Assembly: GCA_018267095.1 (NCBI GenBank)
Contig: JAFDZC010000001.1
Span: forward strand, 62,001-126,000
Source: Bacteroidota bacterium
Lineage (GTDB): Bacteria > Bacteroidota > Bacteroidia > Flavobacteriales > Flavobacteriaceae
DNA: 64,000 nucleotides
Direction of reading: 5' to 3'
The position numbers were made by a program, and so were the translations under genes. A model generated the notes under the pieces. That model had not been told where the DNA came from. It saw only the letters and a program-made list of their open reading frames with translations, and did no database searches. Shown piece by piece: positions 43,340-53,993 of this stretch. The first letter of the stretch is position 1; each line of letters opens with the position of its first letter.

Positions 43340-45397
43340 TTAGCTGATGCTGGCGCCGTTTTCAGCCTCAGCATCCGGATTCACAAAAACTAATTTTCCG
43401 CTTGCGTCCGATGTCATCAAAATCATCCCTTGACTTTCAACACCTCTGAGGTTTCTGGGAGCCAAGTTGACCAAAACGGTCACTTTTTTTCCGATGACTT
43501 CTTCAGTTGAAAAACTTTCAGCAATGCCCGATACAATGGTGCGAATATCGATTCCGGTATCTACTTTAAGGACCAGAAGTTTATTGGCTTTAGGCATTTT
43601 TTCTGCTTCTAAAATGGTTCCCACACGCAGGTCCATTTTAGCAAAGTCGTCAAATGAGACAAGTTCTTTTTGTGGTGTCATAGTTTTGGATTGTGCAAGG
43701 TTCGCGGTTTTGGTCGCTTCTAGGCGATCGATTTGTTGTTGAATTTGCGCGTCTTCAATTTGCGGAAATAAAATTTCAGCAGCGCCAAGTTGATGCCCAA
43801 CCGCCAAAGATTCTGGTTTTTCACTTAGTGAATTCCAAGAGGGTGCTTGCGACAAATTCAGAATACGATGCAATTTACGAGCGGTAAACGGCAAGAAAGG
43901 CTCGCTCAAAACGCGCAATGCGGTTGCGATTTGCAAGGCAACATAAAGTTGGGTTTTCACGCGCTCCGGATCGGTTTTGTAGACTTTCCAAGGCTCTTCA
44001 TCAGCGAGATATTTGTTGCCCAAACGCGCAACGTTCATGAGTTCGCCCAACGCCTCGCGGAATCGGTAACGTTCAACGGAACTGGCAATCACGGCTGGAT
44101 AAGCTTTCAGTTCATTCAAGACTTGTTCATCAGCGGGTGAAAAAGCATTCGGTTGCGGGACGATTCCGTCAAAATATTTGTGGGTCAAAACCACTACACG
44201 GTTGATGAAGTTGCCGTAAATAGCAGCGAGCTCATTGTTGTTGCGCGCCTGAAAATCTTTCCAGGTAAAATCGTTGTCTTTGGTTTCGGGCGCATTGGCC
44301 GTAAGTGCGTAACGCAAAGCATCTTGTTGCTCCGGAAAATCTTTGAGGTATTCGTGCAACCAAACCGCCCAATTCTTTGAAGTTGAGAGTTTGTTGCCTT
44401 CGAGGTTTAAGAATTCATTGGCCGGAACATTGTCGGGCAAAATATAGCTGCCTTCTGCTTTGAGCATGGCCGGGAAAATCACACAGTGAAAAACAATATT
44501 GTCTTTCCCGATAAAATGCACGAGTTTGGTGTCGTCACTCTTCCAATACGGTTCCCAGTCTTTGCCTTCGCGCGCTGCCCATTCTTTGGTGGATGAAATG
44601 TAACCAATCGGCGCATCAAACCAAACGTAGAGTTTTTTGCCCTCGGCACCAGCTACCGGAACATCAATGCCCCAATCCAAATCGCGGGTCACCGCTCGAG
44701 GTTTTAAGCCATCGTCCAACCATGATTTTACTTGGCCATAAACATTGGGTTTCCAATCGTTTTTGTGTCCTTGCAAAATCCATTCGCGCAGGAAAGCATC
44801 GTATTGATCTAAAGGTAAAAACCAATGTTTGGTGGTTTTTAAAACAGGCGTTTCACCAGTAATGGTTGATTTTGGGTTGATCAAATCGGTTGCATTGAGC
44901 GTTGAACCACATTTTTCGCACTGATCGCCATAAGCTTCTTCATTGCCGCATTTTGGGCAAGTACCGGTTACAAAACGATCGGCCAAAAATTGTTCGGCTT
45001 TGGCATCATAGAGTTGCTCGGTTTCTTCTTCGATGAATTTTCCATCGTCGTAGAGTTTTCTGAAAAATTCCGAAGCGGTTTTGTGGTGAATCTCGGCAGA
45101 AGTGCGTGAGTAATTGTCGAACGAAATACCAAAATCAACAAACGATTGACGAATGATGCCATCGTATTTGTCAATCACTTCCTGCGGGCTAATGCCTTCT
45201 TTGCGGGCCTTCATTGAAATGGCCACGCCGTGTTCGTCGCTTCCGCAAATGAAGGCAACATCTTTACCCTGCAAACGAAGGTAGCGTGCATATATATCAG
45301 AGGGAACATAAACACCAGCCAAGTGTCCAATATGGATGGGGCCGTTGGTGTAAGGCAAAGCAGCCGTGATGGTGTATCTTTTTGGATTTTGTATCAT
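43340..45397 (-). CDS. metG: Methionyl-tRNA synthetase
   Basis: Charges tRNA-Met. The 685-residue protein has the HIGH-type motif [13 protein letters not shown], a zinc knuckle [18 protein letters not shown], and KLSTS in place of KMSKS in [15 protein letters not shown], a normal variant for this enzyme. The last 110 residues ([19 protein letters not shown] onward) form the EMAP-II-like tRNA-binding dimerisation domain. A -7-like TATTTTTG on the minus strand lies at 45417-45424. Confidence 0.96.
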   Translation of the reverse strand: MIQNPKRYTITAALPYTNGPIHIGHLAGVYVPSDIYARYLRLQGKDVAFICGSDEHGVAISMKARKEGISPQEVIDKYDGIIRQSFVDFGISFDNYSRTSAEIHHKTASEFFRKLYDDGKFIEEETEQLYDAKAEQFLADRFVTGTCPKCGNEEAYGDQCEKCGSTLNATDLINPKSTITGETPVLKTTKHWFLPLDQYDAFLREWILQGHKNDWKPNVYGQVKSWLDDGLKPRAVTRDLDWGIDVPVAGAEGKKLYVWFDAPIGYISSTKEWAAREGKDWEPYWKSDDTKLVHFIGKDNIVFHCVIFPAMLKAEGSYILPDNVPANEFLNLEGNKLSTSKNWAVWLHEYLKDFPEQQDALRYALTANAPETKDNDFTWKDFQARNNNELAAIYGNFINRVVVLTHKYFDGIVPQPNAFSPADEQVLNELKAYPAVIASSVERYRFREALGELMNVARLGNKYLADEEPWKVYKTDPERVKTQLYVALQIATALRVLSEPFLPFTARKLHRILNLSQAPSWNSLSEKPESLAVGHQLGAAEILFPQIEDAQIQQQIDRLEATKTANLAQSKTMTPQKELVSFDDFAKMDLRVGTILEAEKMPKANKLLVLKVDTGIDIRTIVSGIAESFSTEEVIGKKVTVLVNLAPRNLRGVESQGMILMTSDASGKLVFVNPDAEAENGASIS

Positions 45398-45457
45398 ACG
45401 TCGGAATAATTGACCGCAAAAATAAACAATAGAATCCGGATTTTGATGCTTTTATCA

Positions 45458-45536
45458 GGAGCTATTTGCTGCTATCCGCTGTATCTTGGGTGGCCAACCC
45501 GGCCGCCCAAGGATGCCGCTTCTATCAGCGCTAGAG
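45458..45536 (+). repeat. Intergenic stem-loop repeat, family B, copy 1
   Basis: Begins GGAGCTATTTGCTGCTATCC, has a central inverted repeat TTGGGTGGCC/GGCCGCCCAA, and ends GCGCTAGAG. The left and right ends match the element at 62790-62870, whereas the central stems differ in sequence but not in position. It lies between the divergent metG and LD-carboxypeptidase genes. Confidence 0.65.
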
Positions 45537-45571
45537 AATCCGTTCACGCTCGATAATCTGACCAAGATGTT

Positions 45572-45579
45572 TATATTTG
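45572..45579 (+). promoter_or_regulatory. -7-like element of the LD-carboxypeptidase gene
   Basis: TATATTTG matches TAnnTTTG exactly and lies 20 bases before the ATG. No TTG is at the standard -33 distance. Confidence 0.4.
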
Positions 45580-45599
45580 CTTACCGAACAAATTAAGTA

Positions 45600-46574
45600 A
45601 TGAAAAGTCACCGTTTCACATTCGTTTATCTCATCATCGGATTTTTCATTTACGCGCAATCTATAGCCCAACGAAAAATGATTACACCAGAATTTTTACA
45701 CAAAGGAGACACCATCGGTATTTTGGCCACCGCCCGAAAAATAGATCAAGAAGCGCTCAAACCGGCGATTAAAATCCTCGAAAGTTGGGGTTTACATGTG
45801 GTTTTGGGCAAAACCATCGGCAAAGAAGATCATCAGCTGGCCGGCCCCGACTGGTTGCGCGCCGAAGATTTTCAGGAAATGCTCGACAATCCCAAAATCA
45901 AAGCGATATTGGGCGGCAAAGGCGGCTACGGAACCGTGCGTATTGTGGACCGCATTGATTTTTCAAAGTTCAAACAAAAGCCCAAATGGGTGGTGGGTTT
46001 TAGTGATATGACGGTCTTGCACAGCCACATCAATCAAATGGGTATTGAAACGCTTCACGCCATTATGGCGCAAAGTTTTGAAAAAACCACACCGGAAGCC
46101 CTCGAGAGTTTGAGAAAAGCTCTGTTCGGCCAGCCCTTAAAATACAGCATTCCGGCGCATCCGTTCAACAAAAAAGGAACTGCCAAAGGTGAACTTGTGG
46201 GTGGAAATCTATCGGTAATTTACAGCATCATTGGTTCAAAATCGGCCCTTGATTACAAAGGAAAAATCTTGTTCATCGAAGATTTGGATGAGTATTTATA
46301 CCACATCGATCGCATGATGATGAACCTCAAACGCAATGGTTATTTTGACGGACTCAAAGCAGTGATTGTGGGTGGTATGACCAGTATGAACGACAACGAA
46401 ATTCCGTGGGGTAAAGATGCGTTGGAGATTATTCAAGACGTCCTTAAAGACAGCAAAATCCCCGTAATTTATAACTTTCCGGCTGGGCATATCAAAGATA
46501 ATCGTGCGCTCATTTTGGGCAAAACCGTTCAAGTCAACGTGACCGATTCCGGAGCTGAGGTCACTTTTATGTAA
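45600..46574 (+). CDS. LD-carboxypeptidase, peptidase family S66
   Basis: The 324-residue protein has a signal peptide (FTFVYLIIGFFIYAQSIAQ) and the S66 fold: GDTIGILATARKI, ILGGKGGYGTVRIVD, the nucleophile serine in VVGFSDMTVLHSH, GELVGGNLSVIYSIIGS, and LFIEDLDEYLYHIDRMMMNL with a conserved glutamate. Family members remove the terminal D-alanine of muropeptides in cell-wall recycling or, in MccF, detoxify microcins. The export signal favours a periplasmic wall role. Confidence 0.9.
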   Translation: MKSHRFTFVYLIIGFFIYAQSIAQRKMITPEFLHKGDTIGILATARKIDQEALKPAIKILESWGLHVVLGKTIGKEDHQLAGPDWLRAEDFQEMLDNPKIKAILGGKGGYGTVRIVDRIDFSKFKQKPKWVVGFSDMTVLHSHINQMGIETLHAIMAQSFEKTTPEALESLRKALFGQPLKYSIPAHPFNKKGTAKGELVGGNLSVIYSIIGSKSALDYKGKILFIEDLDEYLYHIDRMMMNLKRNGYFDGLKAVIVGGMTSMNDNEIPWGKDALEIIQDVLKDSKIPVIYNFPAGHIKDNRALILGKTVQVNVTDSGAEVTFM

Positions 46575-46579
46575 AGATT

Positions 46580-46939
46580 ATGGCACAGCACAACCAACTC
46601 GGAAAAGAAGGCGAACAAAAAGCGGTTGCTTACCTTGAAGAGCAAGGTTATCAAATTCTTGAAACCAATTGGTATTACCAAAAAGCCGAAGTCGATATCA
46701 TCGCTATTAAAGATTCCATTTTGGCAGCCGTCGAAGTCAAAACGCGCTCAAGTGTTGATTTTGGATTGCCGCATGAGTTTGTCAAACCGCAAAAAATCAA
46801 ATTGCTGACTCAGGCCATCGATGCTTATGTAGTTCGGCAAAACTTAGATGTTTCGGTGCGATTTGATATTATTTCTATTTATAAAAAGGCTAATGAGTTC
46901 ATTATAGAACATTTAGAAGATGCCTTTTTTCATTTTTGA
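46580..46939 (+). CDS. YraN family (UPF0102) nuclease-like protein
   Basis: The 119-residue protein contains GKEGEQKAVAYLEEQGYQIL, NWYYQKAEVDIIAI and AAVEVKTRSSVDFG, which carry the D-x-x and E-x-K residues of a restriction-endonuclease-like fold. The cellular function of YraN is not established. It starts five bases after the LD-carboxypeptidase stop and is probably co-transcribed. Confidence 0.9.
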   Translation: MAQHNQLGKEGEQKAVAYLEEQGYQILETNWYYQKAEVDIIAIKDSILAAVEVKTRSSVDFGLPHEFVKPQKIKLLTQAIDAYVVRQNLDVSVRFDIISIYKKANEFIIEHLEDAFFHF

Positions 46940-46952
46940 TACTCCAGCAAGT

Positions 46953-46982
46953 TTGAATCTGCCGACTTAATTACTACATTTG
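46953..46982 (+). promoter_or_regulatory. Predicted promoter of the secreted metalloprotease gene
   Basis: TTG at 46953-46955 and TACATTTG at 46975-46982 are 19 bases apart, an exact match to TTG-N17-23-TAnnTTTG. The ATG is 14 bases downstream. Confidence 0.7.
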
Positions 46983-46996
46983 AAAAAAAATCTACT

Positions 46997-49180
46997 ATGA
47001 AAAAACTATTGACCACAGTTCTTTTGGTTTTTGCGACTGCTTTGTTTGCCCAGAAAAAGGTAGCGCAGAAAGTGCAAGAACTTATTTCCAGAAATGAAAC
47101 TTTTCACAATTATTCTATTCTTTCAGAGTCTGATCAACCGCTTTCGGCTGATATCAAAAAAACAGTTGACAAAGCGGGTGCGGTTCAATTGCAAATGGAT
47201 GTTTTGCAGCAGCTGATGACCGAATCAAAAAACGCCATTGAAATCACCGTTCCGTATCAACAAAATAACATCACCGTTCAAATGTATCGAGCGGATGTTT
47301 TGGCCGAAGGTTTTCACGTGGATGCGCCAAACCAAAGAAATCTACCCTACAGTCCTGGGTTGTATTACCGAGGAATCATCAAAGGCGATGAAAATTCATT
47401 GGTCGCTTTTAGCTTTTTCAACGATGAACTATACGGTGTGATTTCGGCAGAAGGCATCGGAAACATTGTGGTAGCTAAAATCCGCAAGAAAAACAACACC
47501 TCAGATTATTTGGTTTATTCCGACGCTGAGCTCAAAATCAACCACGATTTTAATTGCCATACACGCGATAATACTCAGGCATCGGCAACAGAAACAAACC
47601 GTTCAGCAGAGGCTCTTAGTCAGAAATGTGTCACTATTTACTTTGAAATCGACAACGATTTGTATCGAGACAACAATAGCAGCACGACTACGACCACCAA
47701 CTGGATGACTGCAGTGTTCAACAACGTGCAAACCATTTATAACAACGACGGAATCACCACCGCGATTAAGTCTATTTACATTTGGACAACCGCTGATCCT
47801 TATGATGGCATCGGAACTTCTTCATCAGATTATTTATTCAAATTCAATGAAGTCAGACCAGTTTTTGATGGCGATTTAGGCCAACTCGTAGGTCGCGACG
47901 ACGGAGGTTTGGGCGGAGTAGCTGTGGGCATCAACGGTATTTGTACCCAAGATAATTTTAGTTATTCAGATTTGTCGATTGATTATAATACGGTTCCTGT
48001 TTTTTCTTGGACCATTGAAGTAATTACCCACGAATTGGGACATTTGATGGGATCGCCACATACACACGCATGTGTTTGGAACGGGAACAACACGGCTATT
48101 GATGGTTGTGGTCCAACGGCCAATTCAAATTATGCAGAAGGCAGTTGCGATACTGGGCCGATACCATCCAATTCAGTCAAAGGAACCATCATGAGTTATT
48201 GTCATTTGCTCAATGTAGGGATTAATTTCTCTAACGGTTTTGGCCCGCAACCGGCGGCGCGTATTCTGGGGAAAGTCAACGGAGGAACCTGTTTGAGCAC
48301 CGATTGTGTCAACACTTGTATCAATACAGTTTCAAGTATTTCTACGACCAATGTTACCAGCGGAACGGCGCAAATTACATGGGTTGACAGCTCGGGAACC
48401 ACCAATTGGCAAGTAGCCGTAACACCTTTTAGTAGCACCAATATTGTATGGAATAATGTGAGTACGCCATTGTACAACGCTACCGGATTGTCCGCCAATG
48501 TGTATTACAAAGTGCGCGTGCGTCCAATATGTTCGGGTGGATTATCTGCACCGGATGAAAAAGCCATCGTGATTACAGGTGCGAATTATTGCAGCGGTAT
48601 TTCGATTACCGATACGGGCGGAACCACCGATAATTATGAAGATTCTGAAACCTATGTCAGAACGATTATTCCGAATTTACCCAACAAAAATATTCGTTTG
48701 ACATTTACAGAGTTTGACTTAGAACAAGATTATGATTACTTGTATGTGTATGACGGAAACTCAACCAGCGCGCCTGATTTAAGTGGAGGTGGCTTTACCG
48801 GAAACAACATTCCCGGACCGTTTGTCTCAACCGCAAATGATGGGTCGCTAACTATTAAGTTTTACTCAGATGGCGGGGTTACAGCTGCCGGCTACCAAGC
48901 AAATATTGCCTGCGAAAACAGACTTGCAAATGCCTCTTTTGAATCAGATATTGACTTTACTTATTGGCCCAATCCGGTCAAAGGAAATCTGAATATTTCG
49001 GCGCGTCTCAATTTAAATGAAGTTTTGGTCTACAATCTCGAAGGTCGTTTGTTGTATCAAAAGCAAATCAACAAACCTGAAGCACAAATTGATTTGTCTT
49101 CGTTCGCACGTGGAACCTATTTCTTTACGCTTAAATTCGGAGACCGAGAAGCTCATTTTAAAGTCGTTAAAACCAACTAA
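46997..49180 (+). CDS. Secreted M12-type zinc metalloprotease with FnIII, CUB and T9SS sorting domains
   Basis: A 727-residue exported protease. After the signal peptide and a propeptide-like region (residues about 20-200), a reprolysin-like catalytic domain carries HELGHLMGSPH (from residue 345) with the Met-turn IMSYCH. A fibronectin type III domain (about 440-525), a CUB-like domain (about 530-635, with DYDYLYVYDGN) and a type A C-terminal sorting domain (TYWPNPVKGNLNIS to GTYFFTLKFGD) follow. It should be secreted and processed by the type IX system for extracellular protein breakdown. Confidence 0.92.
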   Translation: MKKLLTTVLLVFATALFAQKKVAQKVQELISRNETFHNYSILSESDQPLSADIKKTVDKAGAVQLQMDVLQQLMTESKNAIEITVPYQQNNITVQMYRADVLAEGFHVDAPNQRNLPYSPGLYYRGIIKGDENSLVAFSFFNDELYGVISAEGIGNIVVAKIRKKNNTSDYLVYSDAELKINHDFNCHTRDNTQASATETNRSAEALSQKCVTIYFEIDNDLYRDNNSSTTTTTNWMTAVFNNVQTIYNNDGITTAIKSIYIWTTADPYDGIGTSSSDYLFKFNEVRPVFDGDLGQLVGRDDGGLGGVAVGINGICTQDNFSYSDLSIDYNTVPVFSWTIEVITHELGHLMGSPHTHACVWNGNNTAIDGCGPTANSNYAEGSCDTGPIPSNSVKGTIMSYCHLLNVGINFSNGFGPQPAARILGKVNGGTCLSTDCVNTCINTVSSISTTNVTSGTAQITWVDSSGTTNWQVAVTPFSSTNIVWNNVSTPLYNATGLSANVYYKVRVRPICSGGLSAPDEKAIVITGANYCSGISITDTGGTTDNYEDSETYVRTIIPNLPNKNIRLTFTEFDLEQDYDYLYVYDGNSTSAPDLSGGGFTGNNIPGPFVSTANDGSLTIKFYSDGGVTAAGYQANIACENRLANASFESDIDFTYWPNPVKGNLNISARLNLNEVLVYNLEGRLLYQKQINKPEAQIDLSSFARGTYFFTLKFGDREAHFKVVKTN

Positions 49181-49186
49181 TCATAG

Positions 49187-49209
49187 CCACTCTTCGGAGT
49201 GGTTTTTTT
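49187..49209 (+). terminator. Terminator after the metalloprotease gene
   Basis: CCACTC and GAGTGG pair around a TTCG tetraloop and are followed by seven T, six bases after the stop. Confidence 0.9.
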
Positions 49210-49215
49210 ATCGCT

Positions 49216-49899
49216 ATGAAACCAAAACTATTGCTCTTGCACGGAGCGCTCGGCAGCACCGCTTATTTTAAACCGCTCATGGATGTTCTGGATGAACACT
49301 ACGAATTGTATACGCTCAATTTTTCAGGGCACGGGGATAAACCGGCAAGTCCGGCAGGTTTTTCAATCGCTGTTTTTGCGGAAGAAGTCAGCGATTATCT
49401 CAATCAAAATAACCTTGAAAAAATCAATATTTTTGGCTACAGCATGGGTGGTTATGTCGCGGTTTATCTGGCACATCAGCATCCTGAAAAGGTTTCTAAG
49501 ATTTTTACCTTGGGCACCAAATGGGATTGGAACCCAGAGAGTTCAATGCTTGAAGCACAAATGCTACAACCTGAAATAATTCTGAAAAAAGTGCCGCAAT
49601 GGGCCAAAAGTTTAGAAAAACTCCACGGAAAATCATGGCCTGAATTGATGCAAAAAACCGCACAAATGATGTTGGAAATGGGCACGAATCCTCCGCTCAG
49701 CGCAGCAGAATTTGAGCAAATTCAAACGCCGATTTTATTGACCATCGGTGATAAAGATCAAATGGTCAGCATTGATGAAACGCGCCACATGACGCATATT
49801 TTACCGCACGCGCAGTGCATTGTGCACAAAGAAATTCCGCATTCTATAGAACAAATGGATGCTGCTTTTTTAGCACAAAGCATCCACAATTTTTTCTGA
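49216..49899 (+). CDS. Alpha/beta hydrolase
   Basis: The 227-residue cytosolic protein has the oxyanion segment LLLHGALGSTAYFK, nucleophile elbow IFGYSMGGYVAVYLA (serine at about residue 78), an acid in LLTIGDKDQMVS and the catalytic histidine in KEIPHSIEQMD. The substrate is unknown; family members include esterases and MenH-like enzymes. It begins six bases after the preceding terminator and is convergent with mfd with no gap. Confidence 0.9.
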   Translation: MKPKLLLLHGALGSTAYFKPLMDVLDEHYELYTLNFSGHGDKPASPAGFSIAVFAEEVSDYLNQNNLEKINIFGYSMGGYVAVYLAHQHPEKVSKIFTLGTKWDWNPESSMLEAQMLQPEIILKKVPQWAKSLEKLHGKSWPELMQKTAQMMLEMGTNPPLSAAEFEQIQTPILLTIGDKDQMVSIDETRHMTHILPHAQCIVHKEIPHSIEQMDAAFLAQSIHNFF

Positions 49900-52800
49900 T
49901 TATTCAGCCATGAGCTCGATGAGTTCGAGCGCTCTTCGGATGGATTTGACGTTTTCAAAAGTAATCAGCAAACGCAAGCCTGACGGAGTTTGTTTTTCTT
50001 TCATTCTGCACAATTGCGCTTGCTTTTGAACAAATTGCAACACCTTGTGAAACTGATTTGAAGTGTAGTAATCACTCTGTTGATCCGACACAAAATAACC
50101 AATCATTTTGCCTTGTTTGAGCACGAGTTTCTCAATGCCCAAATGCGTGGCCAACCATTTCATTTTGATGCTTGACAAAAGCGAAATGGCCGGTTTAGGG
50201 AGCGGTCCGAAACGATCGATGAGTTTGTTTTCATACACCTTGAGCTCATCTTCGTTTTTGATTTGGCTGAGTTCATTGTACAAATTCAAACGCTCTGAAA
50301 TATTGTTGATGTACTCATCGGGAAAGAGCAATTCAAAATCCGTGTCGATTTGCATGTCTTTCACATAGTCTTTCTCTGCGTTATCTTCGGATTCATACAA
50401 TTCCTTGAACTCGTTTTCTTTGAGCTCTTCAATGGCTTCATTCATGATTTTCTGATAGGTCTCAAAACCAATCTCATTGATAAAACCACTTTGTTCCCCG
50501 CCGAGTAAATCACCAGCGCCGCGAATTTCTAAATCCTTCATCGCAATGTTGAATCCGCTGCCCAGTTCGCTGTATTGTTGCAAAGCGTGGATACGTTTGC
50601 GCGCGTCTTCGGTCATGGCCGAAAACGGCGGACAAATAAAATAACAGAACGCTTTTTTGTTGCTCCGGCCCACACGACCGCGCATCTGATGCAAGTCTGA
50701 AAGCCCGAAATTATTGGCGTTGTTGATGAAAATTGTATTGGCGTTCGGCACGTCGAGTCCGCTTTCAATAATCGTGGTCGAAACCAAAACATCGAATTCT
50801 CCGGTCATAAAAGCAAGCATCAGTTCTTCGAGTTTGCTGCCGTCCATTTGACCGTGGCCCACACCAATACGCGCATCGGGCACCAATCGCTGAATCATGC
50901 CGGCCACTTCTTTGATGTTTTCAATGCGGTTGTTGATAAAAAACACTTGTCCGTTGCGTTGAATTTCATACGAAATAGCATCGCGAATGAGCTCTTCATT
51001 AAAGCCTACTACGCTGGTTTCAATCGGATAGCGATTGGGCGGAGGTGTCGAAATTACCGATAAATCGCGAGCAGCCATCAGTGAAAATTGCAGCGTTCGC
51101 GGAATCGGTGTGGCTGTCAAAGTCAGCGTGTCAACATTGGCCGCAATCGTTTTGAGTTTGTCTTTTACGTTCACACCAAACTTCTGTTCTTCATCCACAA
51201 TGAGCAAGCCCAAATCTTTGAATTGTACATTTTTGTTGACCAATTGATGCGTTCCGATGACAATATCGAGTTTGCCTTCGGCGAGTTGTTGGAGCGTTTC
51301 GGTCTTTTGTTTGGCGGTTCTAAATCGATTCAAATAACCAATCGTTACCGGCATATCTTTGAGTCGATCCGAAAAAGTTCTAAAGTGTTGATAAGCCAAA
51401 ATTGTCGTCGGAACCAGCACTGCTACTTGCTTTCCATTGTCGACGGCTTTAAATGCAGCGCGAATGGCCACTTCGGTTTTTCCGAATCCGACATCGCCAC
51501 AGACCAAACGATCCATCGGGCGATCGCTTTCCATGTCGGCTTTGACTTCTTGCGTAGCCTTGAGCTGATCGGGTGTGTCTTCATAAATAAACGAGCTTTC
51601 TAATTCGGCTTGCATATAGCTGTCGGGCGCATAGCGATAACCTTTTTCGAGTTTGCGTTTGGCATACAGTTGAATCAGATTGAACGCAACGTGTTTGACG
51701 CGCGCTTTGGTTTTTTGCTTGAGCACTTTCCAGGCGCTCGAACCGAGTTTGTAGATTTTGGGCGGCGCTCCGTCTTTACCGTTGTATTTTGAGATTTTGT
51801 GTAACGAGTGAATGCTCACATACACAATGTCGTTGTCGGCATAAACCAGTTTGATGGCTTCTTGGGTTTTGCCTTCGACTTGAATTTTTTGCAAACCGCC
51901 AAATTTTCCGATGCCGTGATCAATGTGCGTCACATAATCACCCACGGCCAAAGTGTTGAGTTCTTTGAGTGTGATGGTTTGCTTTTTGGCATAACCGTTT
52001 TTGATGCTGAATTTGTGGTATCGCTCAAAAATCTGATGGTCGGTATAACACGCCAATTGATTCTCGTCATCAATAAAACCTTGATATAAAGGCAGATTAA
52101 TTGTGTGGTATTGACGGCTTGAAAGGCTTTGGCCTTCGTCTTCGAGGCTTTCAAAAATATCGTGAAAACGTTTTTCTTGCGAAGTATTGCTGCAAAAAAG
52201 ATAGTTTTTGTAACCGTTAAAATGCAACTCGCTCAAATCGTTCAAAAGCAAATCAAATTGTTTGTTGAACGAAGGTTGTGGGCGCTGTAAAAATTCAAAG
52301 GTTTTAGCTGGTTGAAAAAGCGTTTCATTTGCGAGTTCTACACAAGAAAAATCAAACATTTGCTTGGCGATGACCGTTCCGTTCAAGAAAATTTTCTCGG
52401 GTTCAACTTGCTGAATCGTTGCGTCGAGACTGCGAAAAATATCAGTCGCTTTGTCAAATAACTTATCGAGTTTAGACGACAAAAGCTCTGAGTTTTGTGC
52501 CCAAATGACGGTGTCCGCAGCGATGTATTGCAAGAAGCTTTCGCGCAATTCTTGAAAGAATTTATTCTCGACATTCGGAATAATGGCAATCTTTTTTTTC
52601 TTTTCAATCGACAATTGTGTCTCGACGTCAAAGGTTCGAATGCTGTCAACTTCATTGCCAAAAAACTCGATCCGATACGGATGATCGTTCGAGAATGAAA
52701 ACACATCTATGATACCGCCGCGCACCGAAAACTCGCCGGGTTCACTGATAAAATCAACGCGTTTAAATTCGTATTCAAACAAAACTTCGTTGATAAATTC

Positions 52801-53259
52801 AATCGAAATCTGATCGCCCACGGCTACCTTGAGTGTGTTTTTGTCGAGTTCTTTTTTGGTCACGACTTTTTCAAACAAAGCTTCGGGATAGGTCACAATC
52901 AGCGCGGGTTTTTTACGCGAATTAATCCGGTTGAGCACCTCGGCGCGCAAAAGAACATTGGCGTTGTCGGTTTCTTCAATTTGATAAGGTCGACGATACG
53001 AGCCCGGATAAAAAAGCACATCATCTTCAGCGAGCATTTGCTCAAGATCATTCAGGTGATAGGCCGCTTCTTCTTTGTCGTTTAAAATCAGTAAAAACGG
53101 GCGATGACTTTGCTTAAAAACCGATTGAACCAGCAATGATAAGCCCGAACCTACGAGGCCTTTAACATGCAATTTGCTGCGATCAAGGCTGAGGTTTTCA
53201 CTGATTTGCTTGGCTTTTACCGAAGCGTCAAAAATCTGAATAACGCTGTTGTTGCTCAA
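49900..53259 (-). CDS. mfd: Transcription-repair coupling factor
   Basis: Frees stalled RNA polymerase from DNA lesions and recruits UvrA. The 1119-residue protein has the UvrB-like N-terminal part (residues about 1-420), an RNA polymerase-interacting CarD-like domain (GDYVTHIDHGIGKFGGL, about 440-510), and a RecG-type superfamily 2 helicase with Walker A GDVGFGKTE, the DEEQ box in LLIVDEEQKFGV, and ATPIPRTLQFS. The C-terminal TRCF domain is present. The length and domain order are normal. Confidence 0.96.
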   Translation of the reverse strand: MSNNSVIQIFDASVKAKQISENLSLDRSKLHVKGLVGSGLSLLVQSVFKQSHRPFLLILNDKEEAAYHLNDLEQMLAEDDVLFYPGSYRRPYQIEETDNANVLLRAEVLNRINSRKKPALIVTYPEALFEKVVTKKELDKNTLKVAVGDQISIEFINEVLFEYEFKRVDFISEPGEFSVRGGIIDVFSFSNDHPYRIEFFGNEVDSIRTFDVETQLSIEKKKKIAIIPNVENKFFQELRESFLQYIAADTVIWAQNSELLSSKLDKLFDKATDIFRSLDATIQQVEPEKIFLNGTVIAKQMFDFSCVELANETLFQPAKTFEFLQRPQPSFNKQFDLLLNDLSELHFNGYKNYLFCSNTSQEKRFHDIFESLEDEGQSLSSRQYHTINLPLYQGFIDDENQLACYTDHQIFERYHKFSIKNGYAKKQTITLKELNTLAVGDYVTHIDHGIGKFGGLQKIQVEGKTQEAIKLVYADNDIVYVSIHSLHKISKYNGKDGAPPKIYKLGSSAWKVLKQKTKARVKHVAFNLIQLYAKRKLEKGYRYAPDSYMQAELESSFIYEDTPDQLKATQEVKADMESDRPMDRLVCGDVGFGKTEVAIRAAFKAVDNGKQVAVLVPTTILAYQHFRTFSDRLKDMPVTIGYLNRFRTAKQKTETLQQLAEGKLDIVIGTHQLVNKNVQFKDLGLLIVDEEQKFGVNVKDKLKTIAANVDTLTLTATPIPRTLQFSLMAARDLSVISTPPPNRYPIETSVVGFNEELIRDAISYEIQRNGQVFFINNRIENIKEVAGMIQRLVPDARIGVGHGQMDGSKLEELMLAFMTGEFDVLVSTTIIESGLDVPNANTIFINNANNFGLSDLHQMRGRVGRSNKKAFCYFICPPFSAMTEDARKRIHALQQYSELGSGFNIAMKDLEIRGAGDLLGGEQSGFINEIGFETYQKIMNEAIEELKENEFKELYESEDNAEKDYVKDMQIDTDFELLFPDEYINNISERLNLYNELSQIKNEDELKVYENKLIDRFGPLPKPAISLLSSIKMKWLATHLGIEKLVLKQGKMIGYFVSDQQSDYYTSNQFHKVLQFVQKQAQLCRMKEKQTPSGLRLLITFENVKSIRRALELIELMAE

Positions 53260-53271
53260 TGGAATAGGCTT

Positions 53272-53859
53272 TTATTGGGTCGCTAAATCCGGAATGGCGC
53301 GTGAAGAATCTTGCATCAAGAGAATATCTGATTCGCCTTCTTCGAGCGGGATTTTGCTTTTTTGGACAATTTCATTCATTTCGCGATAGAGTGCAGACCA
53401 AGCCGCATCGGCATCGGCAACGAGTGTGCTTATTTTTTTAGCCGGAATCTCGCGAATATTGAGGTATAAATTGATTTGATTGATTTTGGTGGTCAGCGCC
53501 GCAATCCGCGATTTTACTTCGGGTTTGTCAAATTCGGCGGGAATACTTTTGCCCAATTCTGCTGCTTTTTTGGACAAGCTTTTCGCCTTTTTCTGAAATC
53601 CGCCGATGGAGCTTCCTGGCGTTTGCATAATCTCAGAGTTGAATTGTCTGAGTTCGGCCCAATTGCGCAACATATTCTGTGTATCCGGGCGTAAGGCCGG
53701 CGTATGAAAATGCCAACCGCTTTTGATTTCCTTCAAAATCAGTGCGCGGGCTTGAAACGCTTTTTGCTGTTGCGCCAATTCGCGCTCGTCGGTTTGTTGA
53801 CAAGCCAGCGGAAAGGACATTAAAAAAAGAATCAACAGCGATTTAAAATTCATCATCAT
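53272..53859 (-). CDS. Uncharacterised helical lipoprotein
   Basis: Three consecutive ATG codons (53859, 53856, 53853) can start this protein of about 195 residues; the leader SLLILFLMSFPLACQQ ends in a lipobox cysteine. The mature part is strongly helical and charged (KKAKSLSKKAAELGKSIPAE), with no family I recognise. In-frame codons further upstream lie in the divergent threonine dehydrogenase promoter and are unlikely. It is 12 bases downstream of the mfd start on the opposite flank and may be co-transcribed with mfd. Confidence 0.7.
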   Translation of the reverse strand: MMMNFKSLLILFLMSFPLACQQTDERELAQQQKAFQARALILKEIKSGWHFHTPALRPDTQNMLRNWAELRQFNSEIMQTPGSSIGGFQKKAKSLSKKAAELGKSIPAEFDKPEVKSRIAALTTKINQINLYLNIREIPAKKISTLVADADAAWSALYREMNEIVQKSKIPLEEGESDILLMQDSSRAIPDLATQ

Positions 53860-53993
53860 ATAATTGAGTGGCAAATTTACAAAGGTAAACCGAAAGAAAT
53901 CCAACAGTTTGTAGTTTGAGTTGTGTTTTTGTGAATTAATTACCATTTTCGACCGCTCAAATTGCTTTATCTTTACACGCAAATCCAAAACAA

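Noticed and set aside
44380-44400. Missing KMSKS motif in methionyl-tRNA synthetase
   Set aside because: KLSTS is an accepted variant in this enzyme; the rest of the protein is normal, so there is no sign of inactivation.
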